DNA of 7,103 nt from Candidatus Saccharimonadota bacterium. GTDB taxonomy: Bacteria; Eremiobacterota; Xenobia; Xenobiales; Xenobiaceae. Numbering within the stretch: position 1 is the stretch's first letter; every line of letters begins with the position of its first letter. Below the pieces are notes generated by a model. It was not told the origin of the DNA and ran no database searches. It saw only the letters and a program-made list of their open reading frames with translations. Shown piece by piece: positions 6,668 to 7,103 of the stretch. Location of the stretch: NCBI GenBank assembly GCA_004554425.1, contig SFMI01000089.1:1-7103 (forward strand), in the 5' to 3' direction. Position numbers and translations under genes: made by a program.

Positions 6668-7103
6668 CTAATTATCAGTTTTCTTTATTTCTGACGTATA
6701 AGCCTTAACAGTCCGACACAAAAACCCAGGAGCCCATTTACTTATAAATTTGCAAGGCAACGGCGGATAAGAACTGTTACTGCTAGCACAAAAATGCCAA
6801 TTGAGACAACGACGACATTTATTTTTCAGCCAAGCTCTACCTTGACAACGTTGCAAAGCGGCTTGCTCACTTTCACAACGAGGAACATAACCTTCCAAAT
6901 CTTGTAACCAACGAGTGAAAGGAAAAACTGTCAAATTTGTGTGGAAACGGCTATCAGAAAAGCAAAATTCTAAACCTTTAATTAAAGCATTTTCTAATTT
7001 AGCAGAACTCTCTATAAGAAGTTCCTCAGCTAAACTGAAGCCAAAAGCGCTGCATCCAGATTGTGTAAACAGCGGCCAAATTTGTTCCAGTTGTTCGGCG
7101 ACT
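6668..7103 (-). CDS. Cys-rich C-terminal fragment, probably SPASM-type radical SAM protein (5' end outside window)
   Basis: An open frame runs without a stop from the right edge (codon 7100-7102) to TAG at 6668-6670, giving the last 144 residues of a larger protein; the TTG at 6932 inside it is not a needed start. Seven cysteines fall within 54 residues, with codons beginning at 6877, 6847, 6817, 6808, 6790, 6754 and 6718, spaced C-x9-C-x9-C-x2-C-x5-C-x11-C-x11-C. The core KNKCRRCLNWHFCA and the ending PGFLCRTVKAY resemble the SPASM domain (CX2CX5CX3C, gap, C), which binds auxiliary iron-sulfur clusters in radical SAM enzymes that modify peptides or proteins. The usual CX3C after the CX2CX5C part is absent and the gap between the second and third cysteines is short, so it is divergent. 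The radical SAM CX3CX2C motif would lie outside the window. A zinc-binding protein is an alternative. It stands 118 bp upstream of lon on the same strand. Confidence 0.5.
   Translation of the reverse strand, partial: VAEQLEQIWPLFTQSGCSAFGFSLAEELLIESSAKLENALIKGLEFCFSDSRFHTNLTVFPFTRWLQDLEGYVPRCESEQAALQRCQGRAWLKNKCRRCLNWHFCASSNSSYPPLPCKFISKWAPGFLCRTVKAYTSEIKKTDN

Noticed and set aside
6668..6934. Separate 88-residue Cys-rich small protein starting at the TTG at 6932
   Set aside because: The same frame stays open upstream to the window edge with sensible protein sequence, and the TTG has no ribosome binding site, so it is better read as the end of a longer gene.

Overview
The window comes from a bacterium: it has a tRNA gene with an encoded CCA end, Shine-Dalgarno-like sites, sigma70-type promoters and bacterial house-keeping proteins. 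Base composition looks moderately AT-rich. I could not place the organism to a phylum from sequence alone. No insertion sequence, CRISPR array, integrase or other sign of mobility was seen; this looks like ordinary chromosomal backbone.

Layout. The left part (1-2741) reads on the + strand: the 3' end of an RNase HI gene, a tRNA-Leu(CAG) behind a good promoter, a PlsC-type lysophospholipid acyltransferase behind a second promoter-like sequence, and an AI-2E-family eight-helix membrane protein with a clear ribosome binding site. The right part (2756-7103) reads on the - strand: an incomplete gene for a cysteine-rich protein whose end resembles a SPASM domain (auxiliary iron-sulfur cluster domain of radical SAM enzymes), then a full-length Lon protease with an unusual acidic N-terminal extension of about 170 residues, then a rhomboid-fold membrane protein 53 bp downstream of lon. 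The two gene sets converge with only 14 bp between stop codons (2742-2755). No non-coding stretch exceeds 300 bases; the larger gaps are 107-195 (tRNA promoter and leader), 283-332 (promoter-like sequence) and 6550-6667 (leader upstream of lon with an inverted repeat).

The most notable observation is that the rhomboid-like protein keeps the fold signatures but has lost the residues at all the active-site positions of rhomboid proteases: the GxSG serine is Gly123, the TM6 histidine is Asp181, and the two oxyanion-side residues are Gly64 and Phe68. It is therefore probably a pseudoprotease. It sits directly behind lon, an AAA+ protease, in what looks like one transcription unit. In eukaryotes, rhomboid pseudoproteases (Derlins) work with an AAA+ ATPase in membrane-protein degradation, so a functional pairing is an attractive but unproven idea. 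The truncated SPASM-like gene is a second item to follow beyond the window edge.
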